64,000 nucleotides of DNA, taken from contig NC_081413.1 in the NCBI RefSeq assembly GCF_030272615.1, positions 337,868,802 through 337,932,801 of the forward strand. The letters run 5' to 3'. Below, piece after piece: positions 23,400 through 34,440 of the stretch; the stretch's first letter is position 1; each line of letters opens with the position of its first letter. The DNA is from Cryptomeria japonica. Lineage: Eukaryota > Streptophyta > Pinopsida > Cupressales > Cupressaceae. The position numbers were made by a program, and so were the translations under genes. The notes under the pieces were generated by a model that saw only the letters and a list, made by a program, of their open reading frames with translations, was not told the origin of the DNA and did not search any database.

Positions 23400-25010
23400 G
23401 AGTGTCTCTCTCTACCCTCATCACTACAACCTAATGATCTCTCTCCACTCTAAGATCCGCTAGCTGTCGGTCTTGTTCTGCCAGCTCTATTTGTGCTAGT
23501 GTCAGCTGTGACTGTAAACTCGCTAGGCATGCTCTCATCGACTGTGCTATGTCGGCCCCCTCATCTCTTGCAGGCTCTCCATCTCCACCTCTGGCTCCAC
23601 CCTGCTCCCCTCATCTCTACCTAACCTATCTCGGAGCTACTTGCTCCTCCTCACCTCCACCCAACCTAACACCAACACTACCTAGGGATCCACCCTCACC
23701 CCTCTGTTGTCTACCTCCAGCTGGAAACCTACTGCTGCTAGCACCAGGATTGCCACCTGTCTGACTTGAAGCTTCGGCTCTCTATCCCTGTCCCTATCCC
23801 TATGCGGGGGAATCATCCTCAATCTCCTCAATACAAGGTGTCTGATTTGTTGGATCAATGAATCTAGGGAAAGGGTGCTACTGGAACCAATCCCTGTACT
23901 AGGGCAAGACCCCCACATCTACAATGTCATCCATGTAATCCCACCAGAGTCATTGTAATCCAGTCAACTCCTGCATACCCAAGGCATAAGATAACCTCAG
24001 TGCCTATCCCTGCCTCTCCTCATCAACATATCACGCTTATGCAGTGAACTCCTGCGAGATCCCTTGAGGTCCACCACACTGCCTCACCACTCAAGAAATG
24101 ACGAATCACTCAACCATAGTCTGTGATCTGCCAATGAGTGGGTGAGTAACAAAAAGATCCCTCTGAACAATCCTCCAATCATCCCATGACTCTAAACCCT
24201 TATAAGGTCTCCATGTCACGGTTATCAAGTCATCTAGCTATTGTCTCCACAAATCTATCTTGCCTAGATGGGGCTGAGTGACATAACCTGAATATCTATA
24301 TATAAAGGGTTGACTAGGATCTTTTTCGTCATCTACAATCGACCTGCATACTGGGAGGTGCTCCCAATCCCATACATGTAAGATCAAAACTCTGGTAGCC
24401 ATGCTCTTCCCCTCCCTATAAACAATCTCATGCATCTTGCGATACATGTGTGCTAATATACAAGAACCCTAGCCTAATCTCTGAGGGGTCTCAACAAGCC
24501 TCTCCAACATCCTACCCCATCCACACAAAAATCACTTCTATCCCCTATCTGGCATAAGAAAAGAACCGATAAACCCTGCCAAGATGCAAGCAAGTGGAAA
24601 ATCCTCATTGTACCTTCTCATCATCACATCCCAACTGATAGAACGTGTCAAAATATTTGGATCCCTGAAAACATCTCTGACAACCTATAATCCAGGAAGT
24701 TGCACTGCATCATAATCTACCTTACCCCCAGTAAAAGGGATATGGAGAATCCTATAAACATCCTTGGGAGTGATGGTCATCTCCCCAACTAGAAAATGGA
24801 ACGTGTTATGCTCAGAATGAAATCTCTCAACTAACATCATGAGAATACTGTGATTCACACAGATATCAGGTAAATCAAGAAGGTGGGTCAATCCACACAA
24901 ATCAATATGTGCCAAGTCAACCTCTGATAACTGACAAACTAATGTCATCATCAATGGATAGATGCATCTGAAAAGAACATGAGGCAATCAAACCCGCAAA
25001 ATCAAACAAT
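23400..25010 (-). pseudogene. Tat1 antisense ORF: plant mobile domain (aminotransferase-like) protein
   Basis: Runs opposite to pol, as antisense ORFs do in plant Tat elements. The best block (24685-24987) holds LAHIDLCGLTHLLDLPDI and RFHSEHNTFHFLVGEMTITP followed by KDVYRILHIPFTGG, which matches the plant mobile domain pattern (..NTFHF..GEMTIT..DV). A second block (24238-24447) has RVLILHVWDWEHLP and SGYVTQPHLGKIDLWRQ. Further left the frame turns Gly/Arg/Glu-rich (23560-23800) and ends in a coiled-coil-like LTLAQIELAEQDRQLADLRV. Many stops intervene. A possible first exon lies near 25460-25534. Confidence 0.7.
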
Positions 25011-25454
25011 GAAGCATTAGGAAATACTTCAAATGAGCTTATAAGAGAAGTAAAACATCATGCAAATTCAACTACGCCAATTGCATAATCAAAATTTCAA
25101 GTTTGCACCTTAAAAAATGCTCACTGTTTTCCAAACGATAAAACACAGAAGGGAAGGAACTCGTATGAGTCAAGAATGAGCTTCGTATGACAAAAGACTC
25201 CCATACGATATAGGACTATACCTAGGATGACAAAAGGGGCTCTTTTGAATATTGTCGTACAATACAAGGGTAGGCTTGGAACGACAAAACTAGTAGGCTT
25301 AAATGACAAAACAAAGATCATCAGTTTGTCGTATGAGGTAGGATCCTATCTCGCATGACAAAATGAGAATGGTCGACTTTAAACGTGCAAAAAATTGAAA
25401 AATTCAACAAAAAAAAATTCAAAAATGAAATGAATAAAAGGCTTAAGAGTGATC

Positions 25455-25540
25455 ACTTACCACTGGCTCATAGTCCTGAGGTCAATTATGTCGTCTTTGT
25501 TCCTTGAATCGATGCTCATGAGTGGGAACCACCATTTTTA
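25455..25540 (-). other. Possible first exon and splice donor of the antisense ORF
   Basis: On the minus strand an ATG at about 25534 opens MVVPTHEHRFKEQRRHN, then a stop, then PQDYEPV, ending at CCAGTG with a consensus donor GTAAGT. The main coding block starts about 490 bp further on after candidate acceptors (TTCTTTTCAG or GTTTGTCAG). Only the second acceptor keeps phase. This is a suggestion from splice-site matches, not proven. Confidence 0.35.
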
Positions 25541-26104
25541 TTCATAGAAGGGTTTTTGAATTTTCAAACTTGGAGGGTTAAAATGAATTGAAAATGACAC
25601 TTTTACCCCATATATAGTCAAAACCCTAATTTTTCAACTTGTTCCAATGGACATGAAAATTGTAATCTTAGCTAATTTGCCTATTTTGATTCCATTTTCG
25701 AGATCAAAATCAAAATACAAGATCATTTCCCTAGTCAATTTCACAATTTAGACCACTTAGCTCTTTTTCATCAAAAGCTCATTCTTTCTTCAAATTGCAC
25801 CCAATTTCTTAGTAATCAACGTTGAATCTCAATTTCATTCTACAAAACAACTTTACACTCAATTTCTCATCAATCAACGTCGGATTTTCAAAATTCCTCA
25901 AAATCAATTTATGCTCAAATAACTTATCATCGCCAAAAATTGCCTATAATCATGTACCCTCGCTCTCTTTCGATTTCGCTCCTGAGGGGATATACTCATG
26001 ACCTTATGATCTCATATCTTCAAAGATGAGAAAATTTGCAAATATTCATCAAAAGTTGAGCAAAAAAATATTTTTCAATTAAAGAAAATCGAATTCTTAT
26101 TGCT

Positions 26105-26430
26105 AAGGGGCATCTCAGCTTCATTGCTTTACATCAAGTTGAGATCTCTCGATCATCTGAATCGAATCAATTGCTAGGGGCATATCAGTTTCAGCACTTC
26201 AAATCAAGCTGGTATTTGCTTTCATCTAAATTAGTCTCTTACTATTAATCAATTTCATTGCTTTTCATCAAGCTGATTATTCATTTAAATTGAATCAAAA
26301 GTCTAAAGAGTATCTTTGATCACACGCTCAATCTAAGCAAGTGTTCAGTTTCATCGCATCAAATCAAGCTGGACAGTTTATCTTCACTCATCATGTCTTG
26401 ATCCATCAAGTTCAAGATCGATTTTATCTC
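26105..26430 (+). repeat. Diverged direct repeats in the Tat1 3' spacer, left part
   Basis: Several imperfect copies of CAGTTTCATCGCTTCAAATC followed by AAGCTG, interspersed with GATCAATCAAGTTCAAGATC-like units, about 60-110 bp apart. The array continues at 33064 after the inserted LTR element. Tandem repeats in this position are known for Tat-lineage 3' untranslated regions. Confidence 0.7.
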
Positions 26431-26435
26431 CGCTC
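26431..26435 (+). repeat. Target-site duplication CGCTC, left copy
   Basis: The five bases CGCTC directly precede the left LTR and recur directly after the right LTR at 33059-33063. Confidence 0.9.
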
Positions 26436-27549
26436 TATTATTATTTACTAAGTTGTCATTAGTTTTATATCCAAAGTCATCCTATATACTCTAGTCGGTT
26501 AATACTACCAAAATATTCAGTCGGTAAGTACTAAGGTTGTCGGTTACAGAAGAAAGGCTAGTCACCGAGATGAGTAATACTGAGCTGCCTACCGAGCAAA
26601 GTTCCTATGCCTACCGAGCAGCAAAGAAGGTATATTGAGTTAATCTGATTTGAGTGGAAATGTGTTACCAGATTCAATGAACCTAGACACATATGTGGAA
26701 ACGTGTTACAAGATTCAAGAACAGGGAACCGTTATTACATAGGAAATTGTATTCAAAGATTTTGTATGATTTTGAGGAAGTTTATCCAATGAAATAATTT
26801 CTATGTTTATTCATTCGATAAAACATGTTTGTATGATCAATGTATGAACAAGATCATCGTCTCAAAGATCTATACATGCAGAGTGATTTGAGTATCTAAC
26901 ATTGAGAGGAAAGATTGATGATTTAAAAATGAAAATCATAAGAGAAGAGTGACAGAGATATTCAAAGGTCACCGAGAATGTTTTTCAAAAAATAGTTTTA
27001 GGGATAGAGTATACAGAAGAGGTCACCGAGTTGATTTATAAATAACCAAGGTATGCTATGAGAAAGGTAATTTCATATTGAGCACATAGAGTCTGCTATA
27101 ACATTTCAGATGTAAAGTTGCAGATATTTTGTAAAGATTTTTGATTGAATCATTTGAGTTGTAATAGAAACCTTTAATAGGGTAAAAGACTCTAACAAAG
27201 TCTATAAATTGTAAAGATCTTGATACTCCTAACAAGGTAAGCTATCAGAAATAGCTAAACATGTAGCTCTAACCGAGCAACCTTTATTATTGCAGTAGTG
27301 AAGTTATGGGTGCCATCCCCACCACAGTTTTTCTCTCTAACAAAGAGTTTCTGTGTAACCAAAATATTTGTGTTATGGAGTGAAATGTGTATGGATATTA
27401 TTTCTATGATTATATTTTAGCTTTATATATTATGAGATCAGCTATACATAGTTTATGTTTATCAGTAAGATTGTTTTTGATGAAAATTTTTGAAGTACTG
27501 ATTCACCCCTCCCCTCTCAGTACATTAGCTTTCCTAGTTGGACCTAACA
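26436..27549 (+). repeat. Left LTR of the pol-less element
   Basis: Starts TATTATTATTTAC, where the right LTR has TGTTATTATTTAC, and ends GGACCTAACA. It differs from the right LTR by about 5% in the first 110 bases and lacks a 67 bp segment present there near 32660-32726. It contains repeated GTCGGT and ACCGAG hexamers in its first 150 bp. A TATA-like TATAAAT lies at 27203-27209. Near the end is GATTCACCCCTCCCCTCTCA, a common plant copia LTR feature. Confidence 0.92.
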
Positions 27550-27563
27550 ATTGGTATCAGAGC
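27550..27563 (+). other. Primer-binding site, initiator tRNA-Met
   Basis: ATTGGTATCAGAGC immediately follows the left LTR. Confidence 0.9.
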
Positions 27564-27611
27564 TCTACTCTTGGAAAAGGGTTTTACAGCCTAAAGAGAA
27601 AGATCCTATCA

Positions 27612-28854
27612 ATGGAAGGCTATAAAAAATCACGCAGAATTGTGAATCTTCAAGAAGAATTGGATCATGCTAATCAAGTGATTGTAGACTTGCAGAGACA
27701 AATGCAAAAATATTGAAAGTCGGAAGAAGATTTTCTGATGATTTATAGGACTCACAAGAGTTGGTGGAACAAATTGAGACGTCATCTGAGAACAGATATC
27801 AGAAGAGTCTGAAGAAATTATTGTAGAATTGAAAGAAAAGAACGAAGCACTAAATGATAAGCTAAAAGTAATGAAAAGGGAACATGAGTACTTCAGCACA
27901 TAGATGATTGAAAATCTTGATGCATTGAGAACAACTAAGGATAACATAAGAGATATAGAAAGAGAAAAAAATAGCTAGAAGCATTGGTGTCTGAAAAGAA
28001 TGATGAAATAACAAGGATGACTGGAATTCAACATAATCTATCTGATCAATTGGGTTATGCACATCATGAAGCAAATATAAAAGAAAATGAGAATCAAGCA
28101 TTGAAACTTGAATTATCAAGATTGACCGATGAACTTGAAGCAGAAAAGAAGTCAAAAGAAACACTGAAAAAAAGTTATGAAGCGTCAAGAATGTTGGATG
28201 AGAAACTAAACATAAGATCACCCAACAAATCTGTCAGACTCGGTTACAAAAGAAACAAATCTACCGACAAAGGAATCAACACCACCGAGAATGGAGAATC
28301 ATCAAAGAAAGCTAGAAATAAAGACAAGATCAAAGGCAAGAAGCCTATTTGCAATTACTGTGGAAAACAAGGACATACTGCCAACATGTGCTAAATCAGA
28401 AAAGGTAAGCAACCGAATGTCACTAGGTCTAATGGTTATTGTTGCAATTGCAATAAGTATGGTCACACATCTAATCAATGGAGGACAAAGTCTGTTAGCA
28501 ATTATCAGAAGACAAAATTCAAGGGGTTTTGCAAAAACTACAATAGATATGGACACAATACCGAGAAGTAAGCAGAAAAACTATATGTGATCTTCACACT
28601 GAGCAAATTCTAGAAGCTACCAAACTCACACAGATCTTAACTGACAATATACTACAGTACCATGGGATTACAATACAAGGATATGGTGTGAATGTTGTGG
28701 AATAAATGGACATATAAGTGCCAACTGCATGATAAGGTTTGGAATGAACAACCAGAGATCATGGAGAAATCCTAGAATGACATGTTTTCATTGTCACAAA
28801 GTTGGACACTTGGCTAAAGATTGCAGAGATCAACCCAGAGAAGATACTGAGTAA
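27612..28854 (+). pseudogene. Gag-like coiled-coil protein with five zinc knuckles
   Basis: Starts at ATG 27612-27614, just after the primer site (MEGYKKSRRIVNLQEELDHA). A long heptad-rich region follows across frameshifts (LKEKNEALNDKLKVMKRE, NQALKLELSRLTDELEAEKK). Then come five CCHC-type knuckles: CNYCGKQGHTANMC (28350-28391), CNCNKYGHTSNQW (last Cys lost, near 28445), CKNYNRYGHNTEK (degraded, near 28530), CECCGINGHISANC (near 28685) and CFHCHKVGHLAKDC (near 28783). No UBN2-type capsid domain is evident. A role in RNA binding/packaging is inferred. Confidence 0.75.
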
Positions 28855-29326
28855 ATAAGAAGCAAATTACAAAAAAATTGGAAAAAGAAGGAAAATGGGT
28901 CAACTAATGAAGAAAGCACCTTACCTACCGAGTTAGGTGCATCTACTTCTAATTAATCATTAAAGGTATGAAGGGACTGCATTTTCTCAAGGTCAGATCC
29001 TAACAGTTCCTATTTAATCATGAACATAATTCCAAAATCTGCATACCTAAGATGCAATAACATTTTTAAATACTATCTAGTCTTTTGCAGTACCAGAGAA
29101 GTCGGTAAGTGCTAAGAAACCTGTCTAGTCGGTAAAAGCATAGAAGGAAGATAATTAGTTTAGTGGAACTAAGTGCATTTAATGCTTATCTTACCTAACT
29201 GCACGAAGCCCGATAAGGTAAAGGGTGTATTTAAAAGTTCTTTGTGCGGTCATTTCACACTTACCAGTTTTCAAAGAGAAGAGTTAAGCAAATCAAAGGT
29301 GATCAAACATTTCCCGAGCAAATTTC
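28855..29326 (+). other. Interval between the two ORFs of the pol-less element
   Basis: About 470 bp with no credible coding frame. It contains GTCGGTAAG-type motifs near 29100-29130 like those in the LTRs, which could mark a second promoter or leader for the downstream ORF. That role is speculative. Confidence 0.4.
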
Positions 29327-31611
29327 ATGGCTCCCAAGATGCAAAAACCTATTGCAGTTGAGACTATTGAGAAGCCTCACTAAAGTATTCCTTACCTCCC
29401 AAAGTGGCATCTAAACCCGATGAGAAAACTGCATTCTCTCTTATTCTGGATAGGGTTCTATTGGTTGAAGATGTCATATTTTATACTAAGTGTCATGTTG
29501 AAGAGCTAGGTCATACCGAAATTAAGGACATGTATGATGAATTATGCACTGATGGAATCCTGGATAATAAGTATGAGCATATCAAAGTTAAGGGATTGAC
29601 TAAAGCCCTAACCTATCCTCAGGTTTTCAAACCCCAATTGGTCAAATTTGTCTTGAGCAGAGTGCATGATGACTTTATGTGGTTAGAGGAGCAATCATTC
29701 AAAATCACCAAGGAGATTATTCACATAATAATCGGATACCCTATATTTGACCATGCCCGAGCACAGAAGATGATTTCACAAAAGGAATTGATAACTTTAA
29801 CCAGAGTTGAGTCTGATTGCATAGGTCTTAAGTTGAATAATGTAATAGATGCAGAGCTAAAGTTTGCAATTAGAGTCATAGGTTATTGTTTCTTTCAATC
29901 GACAAGAGAAAACAGTGTACCATGTGCAGCTGTAGATTTGGCCTATAAAATTGTGAAAAAGGGTATGAAAGTTAATTTATGTGAGGTATTGTTGAATAAT
30001 ATTTTTGGAAATCTCAACACAATAAGGAAACCTAAGAAGAATAAAACTACTAACACACTAAAGTTTGGGTCACTCTTAGTGTGTATGTTCTTCTATTTTT
30101 AGAAGTTCTTCCTTCAGTCGGTAACATCATTTGGGAATTACACCGACCAATCACCCATCAAATAAATGACTTTATCAATTAGATAGGTGATAAATTCAAT
30201 GAGATAATGGATGATTACTTTAATAAATTTCAAGAAAAGATGCATAACAGGTACAAGATCCCACCTTAGTTAGTGGAAAAATATAAGGATGCTATATGTT
30301 TTGAAGTGGACACCAACTACTGTTATGTCAATGTAGTAGAACCCATAACTCAATCTTTACCACCTATGGGTTATGAGATTGATTTTGATATTACTCAACA
30401 ACAGATAGATGCCTTTTTGGCACTTCCAAGGCACTCGACCAAGATCAGGTATGGTACCTATGAAGAGGTAAAAGAAAAAGTAAAATTGAGCATAGTAGTA
30501 CCAAAGGCTACCAGAAAAGCCACTAAAATGATCAAAGTTTTAACTGAGAAATTTGGAGAAGGTTCTACCTCCACACCTACTAAGTCAGCAGGTAGGAAAC
30601 ATGATCAACTTATAATCAAGGAAGAATCTGAAGCTCAAGAAGCAGCAATTACACTGAGCACCAAATTGCCAAAGGGCAAAATCTTGAAAAGAAAGAAATG
30701 GGATACTACTAAGGTATCACTGACTCCTCCAGTTAAGCGACCTAACACTAGATCATCTGCAGTGTTACCCAGTAAGAGGCAAAAAAATGTTGACATTTCA
30801 AAACTAAAAGGGCAAGCACTTATTGAATTCAAAGAGTTGTGTAAAGCCAAAGCAGAACAGGAAAAACTGATAGCTATTCACAAGAAGAACCGAGTACTTC
30901 AGAAGGTCAAAGCATTATTGACAGACATGCTACTTGAAGCTATCATGAATAAAGATGCTACCATCCATATGAAAATGGATGAACTACTCACTCAATAAGA
31001 AGCATCAGGAGTAGATGCATCAGAATACCTTAGCAAATTAAAAGACAAAGAGATAACTGCCAAGATGATTGAAGAAGTGCAGAAAGCAATTGCTATAGGT
31101 AAAGTCAAGCTTGTTAGATTCATTACTGAGTTGTCCCGTCAACTCAAGCACATTATTTATTTATTTCATAAGTTATGTACATTTTCATTCTTTATTAAAG
31201 ATATCAAGCATAAGACCGAAGTCATTGAAAAAGAGATTACTAATCTCTCCAATAACCTGACTACCGAGCCCAATTCTATTCAGCATTTTTATACAAAATT
31301 ACAAACTCTTATGGCTCAACAGTTAGAACTTCGGAATGAAGAGCACAAAATAAGGATGGATATCATGACTCTTCAAACATTATTTATTCCCCATTTATCA
31401 TCTGTTCACAAGTAGATCAACCGAGCTACCCAATTATCCACTCGAATAGAGGGAAGCACTTTAGATGGTTTGATTTCACTATTAGTTGATATTACAACTT
31501 AGAATTTTTTAATGGAAAGTGTCAAGGATGCACTTACCAACACTCTCAACGATGCTCGTACCAAGTATAAATCTATTTTTGACCAGTTGCCCCCACCTAA
31601 TGGTAACTAGT
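29327..31611 (+). pseudogene. Accessory ORF of the pol-less LTR element: globular N-terminus, basic middle, coiled-coil C-terminus
   Basis: Starts MAPKMQKPIAVETIEKPH at ATG 29327-29329. After a frameshift, 29404-30102 is a clean 233-codon frame with IKVKGLTKALTYPQVFKPQL, WLEEQSFKITKEIIHIIIGYP and FAIRVIGYCFFQSTRENSVP, a pattern like plant retroelement accessory proteins. From about 30110 the frame (one phase, six or so stops) continues with GNIIWELHRPI, a Lys/Ser/Thr-rich linker (KRPNTRSSAVLPSKRQK), then helices rich in Lys/Glu/Leu (KGQALIEFKELCKAKAEQEK, HKTEVIEKEITNLSNNL). It ends QLPPPNGN just before a purine-rich AAAAAGGGGGAG. Function unknown. Confidence 0.75.
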
Positions 31612-31863
31612 TTTGATGTTTGTCAAAAAGGGGGAGTGTACCGAGTTTTCAGAGTTTTATCCTATCTACCGAGTGTATAGATGACATTGACAGGGGGAGC
31701 ATGGAAGATCAGGAGCATGCAAATCAAGTTATGTACAACATATTGATAAGGGGAGTATGTATTTGAACAAATGTATATACTGTCATTTCAGTCAAATTTT
31801 GTAAGTATATAGATTTTGTGTTATGAATTTGAAAGGAGTTTTGTCAAACATACCAAAATAATG

Positions 31864-31877
31864 TCAAAAGGGGAGAT
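31864..31877 (+). other. Polypurine tract of the pol-less element
   Basis: TCAAAAGGGGAGAT directly precedes the TG start of the right LTR, the usual second-strand priming site. A similar AAAAAGGGGGAG occurs at about 31624. Confidence 0.85.
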
Positions 31878-33058
31878 TGTTATTATTTACTAAGTTGTCA
31901 TTAGTTTTATGTCCAAAGTCATCCTATATACTCTAGTCGGTTAATACTACTGAAATATTCAGTCGGTAAGTACTAAGGCTATCGGTTACAGAAGAAAGGC
32001 TAGTCACCGAGATGAGTAATACCGAGCTGCCTACCGAGTAAAGTTCCTATGCCTAACAAGTAGCAAAGAAGGTATACCAAGTTAATCTGAACCGAGTGGA
32101 AATGTGTTACTAGATTCAATGAACCTAGACACATATGTGGAAACATGTTACAAGATTCGAGAACAGGGAACCGTTATTACATAGGAAATTGTATTCAAAG
32201 ATTTTGTATGATTTTGAGGAAGTTTATGCAATGAAATAATTTCTATGTTTATTCATTCTATAAAACATGTTTGTATGATCAATGTATGAAAAAGATCACC
32301 ATCTCAGAGATCTATATATGTAGACTGATTTGAGTATCTAATATTGAGAGGAAAGATTGATGATTTGAAAATGAAAATCATAAGAGAAGAGTGATAGAGA
32401 TATTCAGAGGTCACCGAGAAGGTTTTTTTAGAAAATAGTTTTAGGGACAGAGTATACAGAAGAGGTCACCGAGTTGATTTATCAATTAACAAGGTATGTT
32501 ATGAGCAAGGTAATTTCATATTGAGCACATAGAGTCTGCTATAACATTTCAGATGTAAAGTTGCAGATATTTTGTAAAGATTTTTGATTGAATCATTTGA
32601 GTTGTAATAGAAACCTTTAACAGGGTAAAAGACTCTACCAAAGTCTATAAATTGTAAAGCCTTTAACCAGGTACAACATTTTGTAAAAGTGTTTGTAAAA
32701 TCCTTTAGCAAGGTAGATCTAAAAGATCTGGATACTCCTAACAGGGCAAGCTATCAGAAATAGCTAAACATGTAGCTCTAACTGAGCAACCTTTATTATT
32801 GCAGTAGTGAAGTTGTGGGTGCCATCCCCACCTCAGTTTTTCTCTCTAACAAAGAGTTTCTGCGTAACCAAAATATTTGTGTTATGGAGTGAAATGTGTA
32901 TGGATGTTATTTCTATGATTATGTTTTATCTTTATATATTATGAGATCAGTTATACACAATTTATGTTTATCAGTAAGATTGTTTTTGAAGAAAAGTTTT
33001 GAAGTACTAATTCACCCCTCCCCTCTCAATACATTAGCTTTTGTAGTTGGACCTAACA
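31878..33058 (+). repeat. Right LTR of the pol-less element
   Basis: Starts TGTTATTATTTAC and ends GGACCTAACA. A TATA-like TATAAAT lies near 32644-32650. It carries an extra 67 bp that includes another TTAACCAGGT-type motif. Confidence 0.92.
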
Positions 33059-33063
33059 CGCTC
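33059..33063 (+). repeat. Target-site duplication CGCTC, right copy
   Basis: Identical to 26431-26435. Tat1 3' spacer sequence resumes beyond it. Confidence 0.9.
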
Positions 33064-33330
33064 GCTTTGTCTAGATCAATCAAGTTCTAGATCAGTAAGA
33101 TCTGCTTCTTGATCAATCAAGTTCAAGTTTGGTATCTTTTCTCTCTATCATTCCTAGTTCAATCAAGTTCGAGATCGGTATCGCTTTAATCAAACTCTGT
33201 TCAGCTTCATCGCTTCAAATCAAGCTAAACACCTCACTTTTCATCTGGTTCGTGATCAATCAAGTTCAGAACCGGCATTTGCTAGACATCAACTATTCTT
33301 TGAACCAATGCGCTACTCGCACATTAATTC
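33064..33330 (+). repeat. Diverged direct repeats in the Tat1 3' spacer, right part
   Basis: Continues the array interrupted at 26430: four more GATCAATCAAGTTC-like units and a CAGCTTCATCGCTTCAAATC unit, running up to the polypurine tract. Confidence 0.7.
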
Positions 33331-33343
33331 AAAGAGGGGCAAA
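33331..33343 (+). other. Polypurine tract of Tat1
   Basis: AAAGAGGGGCAAA immediately precedes TGTAATACCC, the start of the 3' LTR. Confidence 0.75.
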
Positions 33344-34440
33344 TGTAATACCCTAAAATTGGTCATCTAAACCATGAGCCCCTAATCTTGACAACATCAC
33401 CAAGGTCCTAACCAAAGGCAATTAAGTCAATTTTGAGCACATTATTAATTCTTTAATCAGCAAATGTCACATGGCAAATGAATTACTCAATATTAATTAA
33501 ATATTTATTTAATTAATTGAATTATTCCAAGAATATCATTTTAATCAATTATCCTATTTAATTTATTAAATATCCTAGCATATTTAATTAATTAATAAAT
33601 TTGCCATTTAATCATGCAAAAAAAGGAATTAATTTATTACAAAAAAAGGAATTAATTTATTACAAAAGAAGAGTTAAATTGAAAATAAAATAAAAGAAAT
33701 GAATTGAGAGAGAAATCAAACTTGAGATATTATTTCTTTTTCTAAATTTAGAACTTGAAATCAGAAAAGCAATTAATTGAATTATTAATCATTCTCTAAA
33801 ATTGGAACTCACAACTTTTGAGAAAAAGAAGTTCAGTTGCACTAAAAGACTCTTTTCTTGAATAAATCAAAGAATTATCTATTTTTATCACAAATGCATG
33901 GAATTAATTAATTCTTATTTCTAATGCAACTTGAACTTCTTATCTGAATGCATTTCAATTAATTCTAAATTGTGCCTTTTCTTGATCTCTCTTGTAATTC
34001 TCTATAAATTCAGCCTTCAGCTCTCATCTAAAACACCCCTGAGATATTTGAGAAACACCTTGGAGATTATTATTATGCTAGTATTTCTCTGGAGTCATTG
34101 AAGATATTGTGCTTGCTTTTTTTAGATTTATTGCATCTTAATTTAGCTTTTTCCATTATTTGCTTGAATTCATTATTGCTTGAATCCATTATTGCTTGAA
34201 TTATTCATCCATCTTGCATCTATTTTTCTTGTTTATCATTATCATATAGATTAAATCCTTCATCTTGGTGTAGTCTAGTCACTAGTATTGCTTATAAAAA
34301 TCTGAGAGCAATCTTATACTCGCATCTTTTAGAAGGCAATTAGTCACTTTGTTATGGTTTATTATTTATTGATTATTGATTTACTAACCATACATGTAAT
34401 GACTTGATTGAAGTGTTGTACCTGCAACTATTAGACTCCA
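33344..34440 (+). repeat. 3' LTR of Tat1, right end uncertain
   Basis: Starts TGTAATACCCTAAAATTGG after the polypurine tract. The first half is AT-rich. A TATA-like TATAAAT at 34003-34009 precedes a leader-like segment. I cannot identify the true end: from about 34441 the sequence looks like the tail of a copia-type LTR instead. No second copy of this LTR is in the window. Confidence 0.6.

Larger units (their letters stand above)
26436..33058 (+). mobile_element. Non-autonomous LTR retrotransposon with gag-like zinc-knuckle ORF and large accessory ORF, no pol
   Basis: Bounded by two LTRs (1114 and 1181 bp), a 5 bp target duplication CGCTC, an initiator-Met primer site and a polypurine tract, so both ends are complete. 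The roughly 4.3 kb interior encodes a coiled-coil plus zinc-knuckle protein and a second long ORF. I find no protease, RT, RNase H or integrase motif. LTR style and PBS suggest a copia-type helper. It fits the TR-GAG/LARD concept: mobilised in trans, carrying its own gag-like gene. Confidence 0.88.
6731..34440 (+). mobile_element. Tat/Ogre-lineage Ty3 element (Tat1), 5' truncated, with two nested insertions
   Basis: Plus-strand order is gag C-terminus, protease, G-patch-like segment, acidic linker, RT, RNase H, second RNase H, integrase, antisense ORF, repeat-rich spacer, polypurine tract and 3' LTR. The dual RNase H and antisense ORF are known features of the plant Tat lineage. A LINE (11999-20218) and a pol-less LTR element (26436-33058) lie inside it. 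Removing them restores the pol frame and the 3' spacer. The 5' LTR, primer site and N-terminal gag are missing. The outer end of the 3' LTR is uncertain. Confidence 0.85.

Noticed and set aside
23540-23770. Pro/Ser-rich plus-strand frame
   Set aside because: It is the complement of the Gly/Arg/Glu-rich end of the antisense ORF, which has the better protein-like context.
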